A stretch of DNA of 64,000 nt from CAWATZ01 sp963784995 (GTDB lineage Bacteria > Planctomycetota > Planctomycetia > Gemmatales > Gemmataceae): NCBI GenBank assembly GCA_963784995.1, contig CAWATZ010000003.1, forward strand, positions 620,001-684,000, written 5' to 3'. Positions 9,216 through 17,237 of the stretch are shown here, piece after piece. The stretch's first letter is position 1. The number at the start of each line of letters is the position of its first letter. Under the pieces are notes generated by a model. That model was not told the DNA's origin. It was given only the letters and a program-made list of their open reading frames with translations, and ran no database searches. A program made the position numbers and the translations under genes.

Positions 9216-9274
9216 AAAAAAAGTGAACAAAAAATCGGAAAGAATTGCCGGAAGAGGGGCTGGCAGTGTATCAT
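9216..9274 (+). promoter_or_regulatory. Putative promoter with A-rich upstream element
   Basis: TTGCCG (9245-9250) and TATCAT (9269-9274) are separated by 18 nt and lie about 90 nt before the zinc-ribbon gene. An A-rich motif, GTGAACAAAAAATC preceded by an A-run (9216-9235), ends 9 nt upstream of the -35 box. Almost the same motif precedes the ssb promoter at 16514-16533, which suggests a shared UP-like or protein-binding element. Confidence 0.48.
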
Positions 9275-9366
9275 TGTATAGGGAGTGCGAGGAAAAGCCA
9301 GTGGGGCTTTCCCTACCCTTGGCCAAGCCGGGAAGCCAATAAAGACCGGCATGGAGACAATAGACC

Positions 9367-9612
9367 ATGGCGACTCACAAGATTCGTCCAGACGAACTGG
9401 AGAACCAGCAAGAAACGGTGTTGATGCAGCCTTGCCAGAAATGCGGCAGGCCAATCCCTCATTACTTCAAAGGCATGGAGGAGAACCAGCACGGTAAGTT
9501 CCAGAACACGAAATGCGTCCATTGCGGTCACTGTGTTTCCGTCAATATGGGGGAGAATGGGGAGGAATTCCAGAGCAACGTGGATGCACCCGAGGATACG
9601 GATGCGAACTAA
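9367..9612 (+). CDS. Small zinc-ribbon protein, unknown function
   Basis: This 81-residue protein has two cysteine pairs, CQKC near residue 22 and CVHCGHC near residue 50. They are separated by about 25 mostly polar residues, a typical treble-clef or zinc-ribbon layout. The rest is acidic and hydrophilic with no signal peptide, so it should be cytosolic. A purine-rich GGAGAC precedes the ATG. It has its own promoter and is followed by a 15-bp hairpin, so it is probably monocistronic. Rubredoxin was considered, but the spacing and the lack of aromatic core motifs do not fit. The function is unknown. Confidence 0.7.
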   Translation: MATHKIRPDELENQQETVLMQPCQKCGRPIPHYFKGMEENQHGKFQNTKCVHCGHCVSVNMGENGEEFQSNVDAPEDTDAN

Positions 9613-9641
9613 AGAGGCATGAAAAGTAACAGATAGGCATC

Positions 9642-9678
9642 ACAAGGGCCAGGTAAGCCCAGTTTACTTGGCCCTTGT
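9642..9678 (+). terminator. Hairpin after the zinc-ribbon gene
   Basis: ACAAGGGCCAGGTAA (9642-9656) pairs with 9664-9678 with one G-T pair and a 7-nt loop, 30 nt after the stop codon. It is short of a T-tract, so terminator activity is likely but not certain. The remaining spacer up to the next gene (9679-9958) shows nothing recognisable. Confidence 0.5.
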
Positions 9679-9958
9679 CCTCCGCTCCCTGTCGCTGGGC
9701 CGGTTCTCCCTATCCAGGCTTTCTGAGTGTAAAGCAGTCTGAACACGAGTTTGTCATACTTCCTTGACGTTTGTATCCAATAGTGAATTGCGACGGCTGT
9801 TCAAATGGCCGTGTTTGTTGACCAAAGCCATTGAAGAAAAAGCACTTGTGCCAACATGCGTAGGTTGACTCTTCTCGGCATCAGACTTGCTAAGGAACGG
9901 ATTGCTGGTGATTTGCCCTCCTGCCCAATGCCCTCCAATGACGAAGGGAGATGGACTG

Positions 9959-10918
9959 ATGAAGCGTGTGACTCTGATGCTGGCGGTTCTGACTCTGCTG
10001 CTTGGCGGCGTGGGACAGGCGAGGGCTGATTATGTAACGCTGAATGATCCCCAGGCCACGAACAATAATACGCAAGCCTGGGGCATCAGCGGCAACAACA
10101 TCGTCGGGTATTACCAGGACGGGTCAGGCTACCACGGGTTTCTGTACAATACGCAGACGCAGACCTATACGACCCTGAACGACCCTTTATCCACAAACAA
10201 TGGCACGTTTGCATATGGCATCGACGGCAACAACATTGTTGGGGCTTACAGTGACGGAACAGGCACACACGGGTTTCTGTATAACACACAGACGCAAAAC
10301 TATACGACCCTGAACGACTCTTTGGCCCCAAATAGCACAACAGCCACTGGCATCAGCGGCAACAACATCGTCGGGTATTACCAGGACGGGTCAGGCAACC
10401 ACGGGTTTCTGTACAATACGCAGACGCAGACCTATACGACCCTGGCCAACCTTGGTGTCGGCGGCACCGAAGCTTTTGGGATCGAGGGCAACAACATCGT
10501 CGGGGGGTACTCTGACAAAAGTAATAATCATCCCTACCTGTACGATGGCAGCACCTATACGACCCTGAACCCTGGCCTGTTTGGGAACGCCTATGGTATC
10601 AACGGTAGTAACATCGTCGGGTATTACCGGGATGGGTCAGGCGTCCACGGATTGCTGTACAGCACGCAAACCTCGACCTTTACGACCCTGAACGACCCTT
10701 TGGCCACAAATGGCACAACAGCCACTGGCATCAGCGGAAGCAGCATCGTCGGGTTTTACACCGACGCTTCGGGCACCCACGGTTTTCTGTACACGCCCGA
10801 TGTGACTGCCACCCCCGAACCCTCCACCCTCGCTATGCTCGTTATGGCAACTGCCAGTTTCGCAGGCTACTTCGGCTGGCGGCGACGCATGCGACCCGTC
10901 ACGGTGCCAGGGTTGTAG
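9959..10918 (+). CDS. PEP-CTERM protein with HAF repeats
   Basis: This 319-residue secreted protein starts with a signal peptide (MKRVTLMLAVLTLLLGGVGQARA). It then has about six repeats of 40-47 residues built around GISGNNIVGYY.DGSG.HGFLYNTQT, the HAF beta-propeller-like repeat. The C-terminus is a PEP-CTERM sorting signal: ATPEPSTLAML, a hydrophobic helix and GWRRRMR. Such proteins are cleaved by an exosortase and usually end up at the surface or in the matrix. The start was chosen for its GGGAG 8 nt upstream. The DNA repeats are nearly identical in places, which implies recent unit duplication. No exosortase gene is visible here. Confidence 0.88.
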   Translation: MKRVTLMLAVLTLLLGGVGQARADYVTLNDPQATNNNTQAWGISGNNIVGYYQDGSGYHGFLYNTQTQTYTTLNDPLSTNNGTFAYGIDGNNIVGAYSDGTGTHGFLYNTQTQNYTTLNDSLAPNSTTATGISGNNIVGYYQDGSGNHGFLYNTQTQTYTTLANLGVGGTEAFGIEGNNIVGGYSDKSNNHPYLYDGSTYTTLNPGLFGNAYGINGSNIVGYYRDGSGVHGLLYSTQTSTFTTLNDPLATNGTTATGISGSSIVGFYTDASGTHGFLYTPDVTATPEPSTLAMLVMATASFAGYFGWRRRMRPVTVPGL

Positions 10919-11064
10919 GAGAGCGGAAAACTGGATTTCCATTTGCTACTCTTCCTGTCCTTTATCGTCATCGCTTGCAGAAAAGCTGAATCCCATGAAC
11001 CCTTGGGAAGTCAAGCGTGTCCAACTAATACTGCCCATTCATCACTTGCATGGGAGAACGAGAA

Positions 11065-11535
11065 ATGGAAAACGTGACGTATCTGTTCATCGATGCCGGA
11101 CAGTTACAGACATTCTATCGTGACACCTATGAGCCAGTGTTTGGACCCGATTACGAGGTGGACTTTGCGAGAGTCAAGGAGGAGTTCAAGGCAAAACGAG
11201 TTTTCTACTACGACTGTCCTGAAAATAAAAAACCTGGGGAAAGCGATGCTGATTTCAAGGTGCGACAAGAAGCACAAGAGGAACGCTTGGACCGTATCGA
11301 GAAGGTCGAAGGCGTTCACGTCCGCAGAGGTTGGCTCTCGTCAGGCAAGAAGAGACAGCAGAAGGAAGTTGACGTATTGCTTGCTGTGGACATGCTCACG
11401 CACTCGTTCTACAGGAACATGACGAAGGCAGTGCTTTTGTCAGGGGACAGGGATTTCAAGCCGGTAGTCGAAAGCGTTGTTCGCCTGGGAGTATATGTAG
11501 AAATCGCATACGATCCCCGGATAGGCTCGAAATAA
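11065..11535 (+). CDS. NYN/PIN-like domain protein (DUF88 family), probably C-terminally truncated
   Basis: The 156-residue product opens with YLFIDAGQL, the first metal-binding aspartate of NYN nucleases. It continues with KEVDVLLAVDML near residue 105 and LSGDRDFKPVVE near residue 130, the remaining acidic residues of the PIN-like active site. It should act on RNA, but its target is unknown. The reading frame stops after YDPRIGSK. The same frame continues past that TAA with RTADCEREITIKDLWHG, which looks like the normal end of this family, so an in-frame stop appears to have removed about 20 residues. The ATG at 11065 has GGGAG 8 nt upstream. Confidence 0.75.
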   Translation: MENVTYLFIDAGQLQTFYRDTYEPVFGPDYEVDFARVKEEFKAKRVFYYDCPENKKPGESDADFKVRQEAQEERLDRIEKVEGVHVRRGWLSSGKKRQQKEVDVLLAVDMLTHSFYRNMTKAVLLSGDRDFKPVVESVVRLGVYVEIAYDPRIGSK

Positions 11536-11582
11536 TTTGCGAGAACAGCGGATTGTGAGAGGGAGATCACCATAAAAGACTT

Positions 11583-11876
11583 ATGGCATGGGTCAAGCTG
11601 GACAAGTACGACAACCGTGGGAGCCGCTTCCCGACATGGGAAATGCAAGAGTGTTGCGATGTGCGGTCGTTTCAGCCGTTTCAAAAGTGGACTCTACTAA
11701 AAGAAGGCGAGATCGGGAATGAGAAGATGGCTATTTGCCTTTGTAGTGGCACTAACGGCCAATATGCCTGTTCTATAAAGCTGAACCGGAAAGAGTACCA
11801 CACGCTCAGATTCCATGACGAAGCTAAATTACTCCAGTATCTCGAAAGATGGTTTGGCTGTATCATTTGGAAGTAA
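11583..11876 (+). CDS. Hypothetical protein
   Basis: This 97-residue open frame lies 47 nt after the NYN gene stop and overlaps that gene's apparent lost C-terminal coding region. The product has mixed composition with several cysteines (ECCDVRSF, ICLCSGTNG) and a C-terminal WFGCIIWK. There is no signal peptide or recognisable domain. A GAGAGGGAGA lies rather far (about 16 nt) upstream of the ATG. The AT-richer composition matches the surrounding accessory segment. It could be a real small gene or a chance frame. Confidence 0.4.
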   Translation: MAWVKLDKYDNRGSRFPTWEMQECCDVRSFQPFQKWTLLKEGEIGNEKMAICLCSGTNGQYACSIKLNRKEYHTLRFHDEAKLLQYLERWFGCIIWK

Positions 11877-11880
11877 AAAC

Positions 11881-12012
11881 AATTCCCCACGGAGCTGCGC
11901 TACACGGACTTCGTCCACGGATTCTCACGGATCAAACCACAAACCAAATCCTTTTGTCTTATCCGTGCCAATCCGTGTACGAAGTCCGTGTAGCGCAGCT
12001 CCGTGGGGAATT
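11881..12012. repeat. 52-nt inverted repeat next to the methyltransferase 3' end
   Basis: Positions 11881-11914 pair perfectly with 11979-12012 (34 nt). The pairing extends inward for a further 18 nt with three mismatches (11915-11932 with 11961-11978), leaving a 28-nt loop. The arms contain repeated CACGGAT words. It ends 15 nt before the stop codon of the convergent methyltransferase gene. Confidence 0.9.
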
Positions 12013-12026
12013 GGCTTCGGCAGTTC

Positions 12027-13216
12027 TCACTCCACCCGGCACCAGATCGCCTTGAGGTAGCGCCCCTCCGGGACGTGGATCAGGAACGGATGGTCCGCCC
12101 CGGCCCCGGTCACGCGCAGCACCTGGACGGTCCGCCCCGCCTGCCAGGCGGCCCGGCGCAGCGTTTCCAGGAAATCGGCCTCGCTGATCAGGCCCGTGCA
12201 GGAGCAGGTCAGGAACAGCCCTCCCGGCGTCACCGCCTGCAAGGCCAGCCGGTTCATGTCGAGGTAGCGTTTCAGTGCGAAGTCGATCTCTTCTCGATCC
12301 CGGGTCTGCTTGGCCGGGTCGAGGACGACCACGTCAAAGCGCTGCCCGGTGCCGGTCACGTCGCGCAGCCAGGAGAACAGGTCGGCCTGGACAAAGCGGA
12401 TGCGCACCTGGTTCAGGCTGGCGTTTTGCCGGGCCAGGGCCAGGGCCTGCTCGTCCAGGTCCACGCCGGTCACCTCCTCGGCCTGGCCCAGCGAGCGGGC
12501 ATAGACGGCGAAGCCCCCGTGTTGCAGCACAGGTCCAGGACGCGCCGGCCCTTGCAGAAGGAGGCCAGCAGCCGGCGATTGTCGCGCTGATCGAGGAAGA
12601 AGCCGGTCTTGTGCTTCGACCCCGGCGCCACCCGGAAGCGGACGCCGTTCTCGGTGATGATCTCCGGCGTCGGCGGCTCGGGGGGCCGGCAGTCGAACGA
12701 ATCCTGTTTCTGGACGTGTTCCTCGGCGAACCAGTAGAAGCGGCAGTCGGGGTAATGCTCCGCCAGCACCTCCTGGATGGTCGAGCGGAAGCGGTACGTC
12801 CCGGCCGAGAAAAACTCCAGCACCAGGATCGAGCCGAAGCGGTCCACGACCAGGCCGCTGAGGCCATCGCCCTCGGAATGTACCAGCCGATAAGCGTCCG
12901 TGACGCTGTCCAGACCCAGCCAGTCGCGCCGCAGCTGGATCGCCTGCCCCAGCCTCCGGGCGAAGAAGGCCCTGTCGATGGCCTCCTCGCGGTTGCTGGT
13001 CAGCACGCGCAGGGCAATGCGCGAATGGCCGTTGTAAAAGCCCCGGCCGACCCACTGCTGGTCGCGATCGAGGATGTCCACGACCGTGCCGCTGGGCAGC
13101 CGGCTGGCGGGCTTCTCCACCATCTTCTGGAAAATCCAGGGATGCGAGGAACGGCGAACGATTTTCAGGCGCACTTGTGGCAAGGTGGTCGGTTCGGTCG
13201 ATTCAGCGGTGCTCAT
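12027..13216 (-). CDS. Class I SAM-dependent rRNA methyltransferase, RlmI-like (frameshifted)
   Basis: In the restored frame this is about 396 residues. An N-terminal PUA domain (HPWIFQKMV, GRGFYNGHSRIALRVL) is followed by an EEHVQKQDSF linker and a Rossmann methyltransferase domain (LDLCCNTGG, VTGVDLDEQAL, VVLDPAKQT, LTCSCTG). The family makes 5-methylcytosine in 23S rRNA. Compared with the copy at 8411-9164, one base is missing near 12529: ACCGGGGGC in the intact copy versus ACGGGGGC here. This throws the frame after CCNTG. I preferred the ATG at 13216 over a TTG at 13264. A TATAAT -10 box lies at 13270-13275. Whether the indel is real needs read data. Confidence 0.82.
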
Positions 13217-13269
13217 CGAGAAAAAATCCAGCGAGGTTGTTTTGCGTGTCGCCAGGCGCGACAACTCTC

Positions 13270-13275
13270 ATTATA
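13270..13275 (-). promoter_or_regulatory. Putative -10 box of the methyltransferase gene
   Basis: A perfect TATAAT on the minus strand lies 53 nt upstream of the ATG at 13216. No convincing -35 box is seen at the right spacing. Confidence 0.4.
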
Positions 13276-13415
13276 ATCTCCCTGCAATCAAACTCCCGGG
13301 CCGACTCGTTCGTCTTACTGGCATTACCCCGGGAACCTTCGATCCGCAAGCGTGACTGGCACCGGGCTCCGGGCCCGAGAATCGATTGTTTCCCCTGCAC
13401 AGGAGTAGCTCCGCG

Positions 13416-14333
13416 ATGAAACTTTCCCGTTGGTTTGCCCTGGCCGGCCTGCTGGCGCTGGCCGGCTTCTTCCCCGTTCAGGCGATGATGATCGCCCCGC
13501 AACCGCTGTCCCAGCGCGTGGCCCTGGCGGACAGCATCGTGATCGGCAAGGTGATCGGCTTCGAGAAGAAGCCGGTCCAGGCCGGCCGCTTCCCCGGCGA
13601 CAAGGACAAGGGCGAGTACATCGTGGCCATCGTCAAGATCGAGGAGGTCTTCGGCAACCTGGCCAACCGCAAGCGGGTCGAGAACGTCCACGTCGGCTTC
13701 CTGCCGCCGCCGCCCCTGATCCAGCCGGTTCCGCTCCCCCCTGGCCCTGGCGGCAAGCCGGTCCCCATCATCCGGCCGCCGCTCCGCCGCTATCCCACCT
13801 TCCAGCTGGCCAAGGACCAGGAAGTGTGCCTGCTGCTGACCCCGCACCACGAGGCGAGCTTCTATACCGTGCCCAACGTCTACGGCGGCATCATCAAGAA
13901 CAAGGACAACCCGCAAGCCTTCGACAAGGACGTGGCCGAGGTCAAGCGCTGCGTCAAGCTGCTGGCCAATCCCAAGGCCGGTCTGGAATCGAAGGACGCC
14001 GACGAGCGGTTGCTGACGGCCGGCATGCTGCTGACCCGCTATCGCACGCAGCCAATGTACGTCCAGAACGCCAAGCAGGTGCCCATCGACGCCGAGCAGA
14101 GCAAGGCGATCCTGCGCGTCCTGGCCGAGGCCGACTGGGCCAAGGCCACTCCGGGCCTGTTCCAGGCAAACCCGCAGAACCTGTTCATGCGCCTGGGTCT
14201 GACGGCCAAGGATGGCTGGACTCAGCCCAAGGATTTCAAGCAGTTCCCCGAGCTTGCCAAGAAGTGGCTCAAGGACAATGGCGACAAGTACCGGGTGCAG
14301 CGCTTTGTGGCGCCGGAGAAGACCGAGAAGTAA
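13416..14333 (+). CDS. Exported protein, planctomycete family of unknown function
   Basis: This protein of about 305 residues has a clear signal peptide (MKLSRWFALAGLLALAGFFPVQA). A beta-rich segment follows (LADSIVIGKVIGFEKKPVQ, VAIVKIEEVFGN), which resembles planctomycete proteins that begin with RV.LAD.VV.GKV. A proline-rich loop and an alpha-helical C-terminal part rich in lysine complete it. It carries no catalytic motif that I recognise. The ATG at 13416 has AGGAG 10 nt upstream. It is divergent from the methyltransferase gene and followed by an inverted repeat, so it is likely transcribed alone. Confidence 0.7.
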   Translation: MKLSRWFALAGLLALAGFFPVQAMMIAPQPLSQRVALADSIVIGKVIGFEKKPVQAGRFPGDKDKGEYIVAIVKIEEVFGNLANRKRVENVHVGFLPPPPLIQPVPLPPGPGGKPVPIIRPPLRRYPTFQLAKDQEVCLLLTPHHEASFYTVPNVYGGIIKNKDNPQAFDKDVAEVKRCVKLLANPKAGLESKDADERLLTAGMLLTRYRTQPMYVQNAKQVPIDAEQSKAILRVLAEADWAKATPGLFQANPQNLFMRLGLTAKDGWTQPKDFKQFPELAKKWLKDNGDKYRVQRFVAPEKTEK

Positions 14334-14357
14334 TGTCTGCAACTGCTTCCCGGATTT

Positions 14358-14402
14358 GATTTATCGTTTCGCGCGGGCCAAATCCGCGCGAAACGATAAA
14401 TC
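14358..14402. repeat. 19-nt inverted repeat, GATTTATCGTTTCGCGC family
   Basis: Arms 14358-14376 and 14384-14402 are perfectly complementary with a 7-nt loop, 25 nt after the stop of the preceding gene. The GATTyATCGTTTCGCGC core recurs at 21638-21678 and 51332-51377. Confidence 0.88.
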
Positions 14403-14540
14403 GGTTTGTTGCGCTCCCGACGATTTTTCCCACCATGCTCTTGCCACGGATGGTCTCGGCTGAAATAATACCTCTTCTTATTTCCTCCGGGCGCTCACCT
14501 GGAGGCGGATTGAAACGGTTGAAAGTGAAAGGGCTGAAAC

Positions 14541-15176
14541 ATGGCCGAGTCGGTGCAGCTGAAAACGCAACCGCGCAGTGGGAGCGGCTCCCGCGCCGCC
14601 GAGAAGCTCCGCAAGCAGGGTCTGATCCCCGCCATCGTTTACGGCCACAAGCAGGCCAACGACATGGTCACGGTGGGCCACGATGACCTGGTCGATGCGG
14701 TCCGGCACGGGGCCCGCGTGGTCGATCTGCAATCGGACAAGGGCCTGCAGAAGGCCCAGATCGCCGAGCTGCAATGGGACCACCTGGGCAAGGACGTGCT
14801 GCACGTCGATTTCAAGCGCGTCTCGGCCGACGAGCGCATCGTGGTGCCGGTGCGGATCGAGCTGCGCGGCATCGCCCCGGGCGTGACGGCCGGCGGCGTC
14901 CTGGAGCAGGCCCTGCACACAATCAACGTCGAGTGCCTGGCCATCGCCGTGCCCGACAGCATCCGGGTGAACATCAACGAGTTGCAACTGGACGGCACCA
15001 TTTACGTCCGCGACCTGCACCTGCCCGAGGGGGCCAAGGCGATGGATGATCCGGACGCGGTGGTGGTCCACGTCGCCCCGCCGAAGGTCGCGGCCGAGGC
15101 CCCCGCCGAGGCGGCGGCCCAGGCCGAGCCCGAGATCATCGGCCGGAAGGTGGACGAGGAAGAGGAGGGAGAGTAA
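14541..15176 (+). CDS. rplY: 50S ribosomal protein L25/Ctc
   Basis: This 211-residue protein is the long, two-domain (Ctc/TL5) form of L25, which binds 5S rRNA. The N-terminal domain has SGSRAAEKLRKQGLIPAIVYGHK. The C-terminal beta domain has VPVRIELRGIAPGVTAGGVLEQ and VECLAIAVPDSIRVNINEL. The tail is acidic and alanine-rich. The ATG has AAAGGG 7 nt upstream. It lies 80 nt before pth, an order found in many bacteria, and the pair leads into the rpsF-ssb-rplI-dnaB block. Confidence 0.95.
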   Translation: MAESVQLKTQPRSGSGSRAAEKLRKQGLIPAIVYGHKQANDMVTVGHDDLVDAVRHGARVVDLQSDKGLQKAQIAELQWDHLGKDVLHVDFKRVSADERIVVPVRIELRGIAPGVTAGGVLEQALHTINVECLAIAVPDSIRVNINELQLDGTIYVRDLHLPEGAKAMDDPDAVVVHVAPPKVAAEAPAEAAAQAEPEIIGRKVDEEEEGE

Positions 15177-15256
15177 GCGGAACGTCTGCGGCAGTCGGTC
15201 GGCCTGTCCGTCGGGCCGGTTGAGGGTTGGCGGACGCTTTCCGACTCCAGGCAGTC

Positions 15257-15832
15257 ATGAAAGTGGTCGTAGGGCTTGGCAACCCGGGCAGTCGGTACGA
15301 CGGCACGCGCCACAACGTGGGCTATGCCGTCGTCGATCTTCTGGCATCCAGCCCGGGTGCCGGGCGGTTCCAGAGCCGGTTCCAGGCCCAGGTGGCCGAG
15401 CTGACCGAGGGTAGCGAGAAGGTGCTGCTGGTCAAGCCGGAGACCTTCATGAACCTGAGCGGCCGGGCCGTCCGCCAGGTGCTCGACTTCTACCAGCTGC
15501 CCTTGACCGAGCTGCTGGTGATTTGCGACGACATGGCCCTGCCCCTGGGCAAGCTGCGGTTCCGGGCCCGGGGGACGCACGGCGGCCACAATGGCCTGCG
15601 CGACATCCAGAACCACCTGGGCACGACCGAGTACAGCCGGCTGCGGATCGGGGTCGGCTCTCCCGACGATGACGAGGCCATCGATCACGTCCTGGGACGG
15701 TTCCGGCCCTCGGAAAAGCCGATCATCGCCGACGCCCTGGAGCTGTCGGCCCAGGCCGTGATGGTCTGGGTGCGGCAGGGGATTCAGGTTTGCATGAACC
15801 AGTACAACGGGGAGGGCGGCAAGACCTCCTGA
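15257..15832 (+). CDS. pth: Peptidyl-tRNA hydrolase
   Basis: The product has 191 residues and recycles peptidyl-tRNAs that drop off the ribosome. GLGNPGSRYDGTRHNVGY (residues 6-23) holds the substrate-contacting asparagine and the catalytic histidine. VKPETFMNLSG and VICDDMALPLGKLRFR hold the remaining conserved positions, and GTHGGHNGLRDI matches the family. I started at the ATG at 15257 because homology begins exactly there, rather than at the in-frame ATG 30 nt upstream. It is followed by a very long inverted repeat. Confidence 0.95.
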   Translation: MKVVVGLGNPGSRYDGTRHNVGYAVVDLLASSPGAGRFQSRFQAQVAELTEGSEKVLLVKPETFMNLSGRAVRQVLDFYQLPLTELLVICDDMALPLGKLRFRARGTHGGHNGLRDIQNHLGTTEYSRLRIGVGSPDDDEAIDHVLGRFRPSEKPIIADALELSAQAVMVWVRQGIQVCMNQYNGEGGKTS

Positions 15833-15843
15833 AACGATTTGTT

Positions 15844-15976
15844 CGACCCCTGCCGGCTTGCCCGGCAGGTGAAGGAGGTCGCTGACTAGAAGGGAAGGGA
15901 AAGAAAAAGAGTTTTTGTTCCGCCTTCCTTCTAGCCAGCGACCTCCTTCACCTGCCGGGCAAGCCGGCAGGGGTCG
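15844..15976. repeat. 50-nt inverted repeat between pth and rpsF
   Basis: Arms 15844-15893 and 15927-15976 match at 49 of 50 positions around a 33-nt loop that is rich in A and G, then T. The outer part of each arm is itself a hairpin (CTGCCGG-cttg-CCCGGCAG). It separates two genes transcribed in the same direction. A folded RNA this stable should block read-through or define the ends of two transcripts. Confidence 0.9.
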
Positions 15977-16023
15977 TAAGAAGACAGTTTACCATCCGAC
16001 CTTGAGAAGCGAGTACCTCACGC

Positions 16024-16473
16024 ATGCCAGCGAACGTCTATGAGTGCATGTTCCTGCTGGACACCAACAAGGTGGCCGGCGACGTGGCGGAGGCCACCAA
16101 ACAGCTTCACGCCATCCTGGAGAAGAACGGCTGCGAGATCCTCGCCAGCCGGCCCTGGGACGAGCGCAAGCTCGCCTATCCGATCCACAAAAGCCACAGC
16201 TCTCACAAGAAGGGTCTGTACTACCTGACCTACTTCCGCACCGAGAGCAAGAACGTGGTTGCCATCGAGAAAGATTGCTCGCTGGTCGAGATGATCCTGC
16301 GCATGATGATCCTGCGCATCCACTCCAAGTGGATCGATCCGCTCCTGGCGGTGGCCCGCGACGAGCACGCGGTGCATCTGCAAACGGTGAACGAGCCGAT
16401 GGACGAACTGGGCGAGTCCGAGGAGGATCGTCCGCGGCGGGGCGGCCGGCGCATGGCCGAGGCGAAGGACTGA
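16024..16473 (+). CDS. rpsF: 30S ribosomal protein S6
   Basis: The 149-residue protein begins with YECMFLLDTNKVAGDV and has RPWDERKLAYPIHKSHSSHKKGLYYLTYF, the standard S6 core that contacts S18 and the platform rRNA. It carries a basic/acidic C-terminal extension (about residues 115-149) longer than the E. coli protein. It heads the conserved rpsF-ssb-rplI block. The gene for S18 (rpsR), usually found in this cluster, is absent here. No clear Shine-Dalgarno precedes the ATG. Confidence 0.94.
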   Translation: MPANVYECMFLLDTNKVAGDVAEATKQLHAILEKNGCEILASRPWDERKLAYPIHKSHSSHKKGLYYLTYFRTESKNVVAIEKDCSLVEMILRMMILRIHSKWIDPLLAVARDEHAVHLQTVNEPMDELGESEEDRPRRGGRRMAEAKD

Positions 16474-16513
16474 ACCGGCCCGGGTGAGTTGAGGGGCCGT
16501 GCCGGTCGAGCCG

Positions 16514-16584
16514 AAAAAAGTGAACGAAAAATCAGCAAATGGCTCCTACCAGGCTTGCCTCTTCTGGGCAGACGGATGTATACT
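16514..16584 (+). promoter_or_regulatory. Putative ssb promoter with A-rich upstream element
   Basis: TTGCCT (16555-16560) and TATACT (16579-16584) have an 18-nt spacer and lie 76 nt before ssb. A GTGAACGAAAAATC motif with a preceding A-run (16514-16533) lies 21 nt upstream of the -35 box. It is nearly identical to the one before the zinc-ribbon gene at 9216, which suggests that ssb can be transcribed independently of rpsF. Confidence 0.52.
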
Positions 16585-16660
16585 AACTACCGTCGCTTGC
16601 TGGCACGCGCTGTCGCCAGGGCGATGGTAGGAAGGGTTTCATCCCAAAGGAGATTGCCCC

Positions 16661-17206
16661 ATGGCCAACTTGAACAAGGTGATGCTGATCGGCCGACTGA
16701 CCCGCGACCCGGAGGTGCGTACGTTTTCCAACGGCGGCAAAGTCGCCAAGTTCGGTTTTGCGGTCAACAACCGCAAGAAGAACCAAACCACGGGCGAATG
16801 GGAAGATGAGGCCGTGTTCCTTGACGTCGAAGCCTTCAACCGGGGTGAGACCGGTAAACAGGCCGACAACGTGGCCCAGTATCTGAGCAAGGGTCGGCAG
16901 GTGTACATTGAAGGTCACCTGCGCATGGACAACTGGACGGACACGGCGGGTCAGAAGCGCTCCAAGCTGGTTGTTGTCGTGGAGAACTTCCAGTTCCTGG
17001 AGCCGCCGCCCGAAGGAATGGCTCGGGGGACGGGTGGCGAGGGCGGCATGACCCGGGCTCCGCGTGCCGCAGCGCCCGCCAGCAGTCGCGCCCCGGCTGC
17101 TCCTGCGAGCAACAACGGTGGCCGGTATTACGAGGGCGAACCCGATTCGATGGACTCTTCCGCCGCACCCGGCGGAGACGGCAACGAAGGCGACATCCCG
17201 TTCTGA
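16661..17206 (+). CDS. ssb: Single-stranded DNA-binding protein
   Basis: The 181-residue protein has the N-terminal OB fold (LNKVMLIGRLTRDPEVRTF, FGFAVNNRKK, FLDVEAFNR, VYIEGHLRMDNWTD) over residues 1-110. A flexible glycine/alanine-rich linker follows, and the acidic tip ends GDIPF, which recruits replication and repair proteins. It would form a tetramer at forks. The ATG is preceded by AAAGGAG at good spacing. It is followed after 31 nt by rplI. Confidence 0.95.
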   Translation: MANLNKVMLIGRLTRDPEVRTFSNGGKVAKFGFAVNNRKKNQTTGEWEDEAVFLDVEAFNRGETGKQADNVAQYLSKGRQVYIEGHLRMDNWTDTAGQKRSKLVVVVENFQFLEPPPEGMARGTGGEGGMTRAPRAAAPASSRAPAAPASNNGGRYYEGEPDSMDSSAAPGGDGNEGDIPF

Positions 17207-17237
17207 GGCGGGGTGATCTGAGCAGGCAGGGAGAAAC

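Larger units (their letters stand above)
9165..12028. other. Lower-GC accessory segment bounded by direct copies of a methyltransferase 3' region
   Basis: The 752-nt sequence at 8413-9164 and the 751-nt sequence at 12029-12779 are direct repeats of the 3' part of an rRNA methyltransferase gene. The segment between them carries four small or medium genes on the plus strand (zinc-ribbon, PEP-CTERM, NYN-like, unknown) and is visibly richer in A and T than its flanks. The geometry (full-length gene on one side, 5'-truncated copy on the other) is what single-crossover integration of a circular molecule, or a tandem duplication with insertion, would leave. No integrase or transposase is present. 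Confidence 0.55.

Noticed and set aside
9367..9612. Zinc-ribbon protein as rubredoxin
   Set aside because: The cysteine spacing and the missing aromatic core do not fit.
11881..12012. Inverted repeat read as an insertion sequence end or MITE with transposase
   Set aside because: No transposase or target duplication is visible. It is kept as an inverted repeat of unknown origin.
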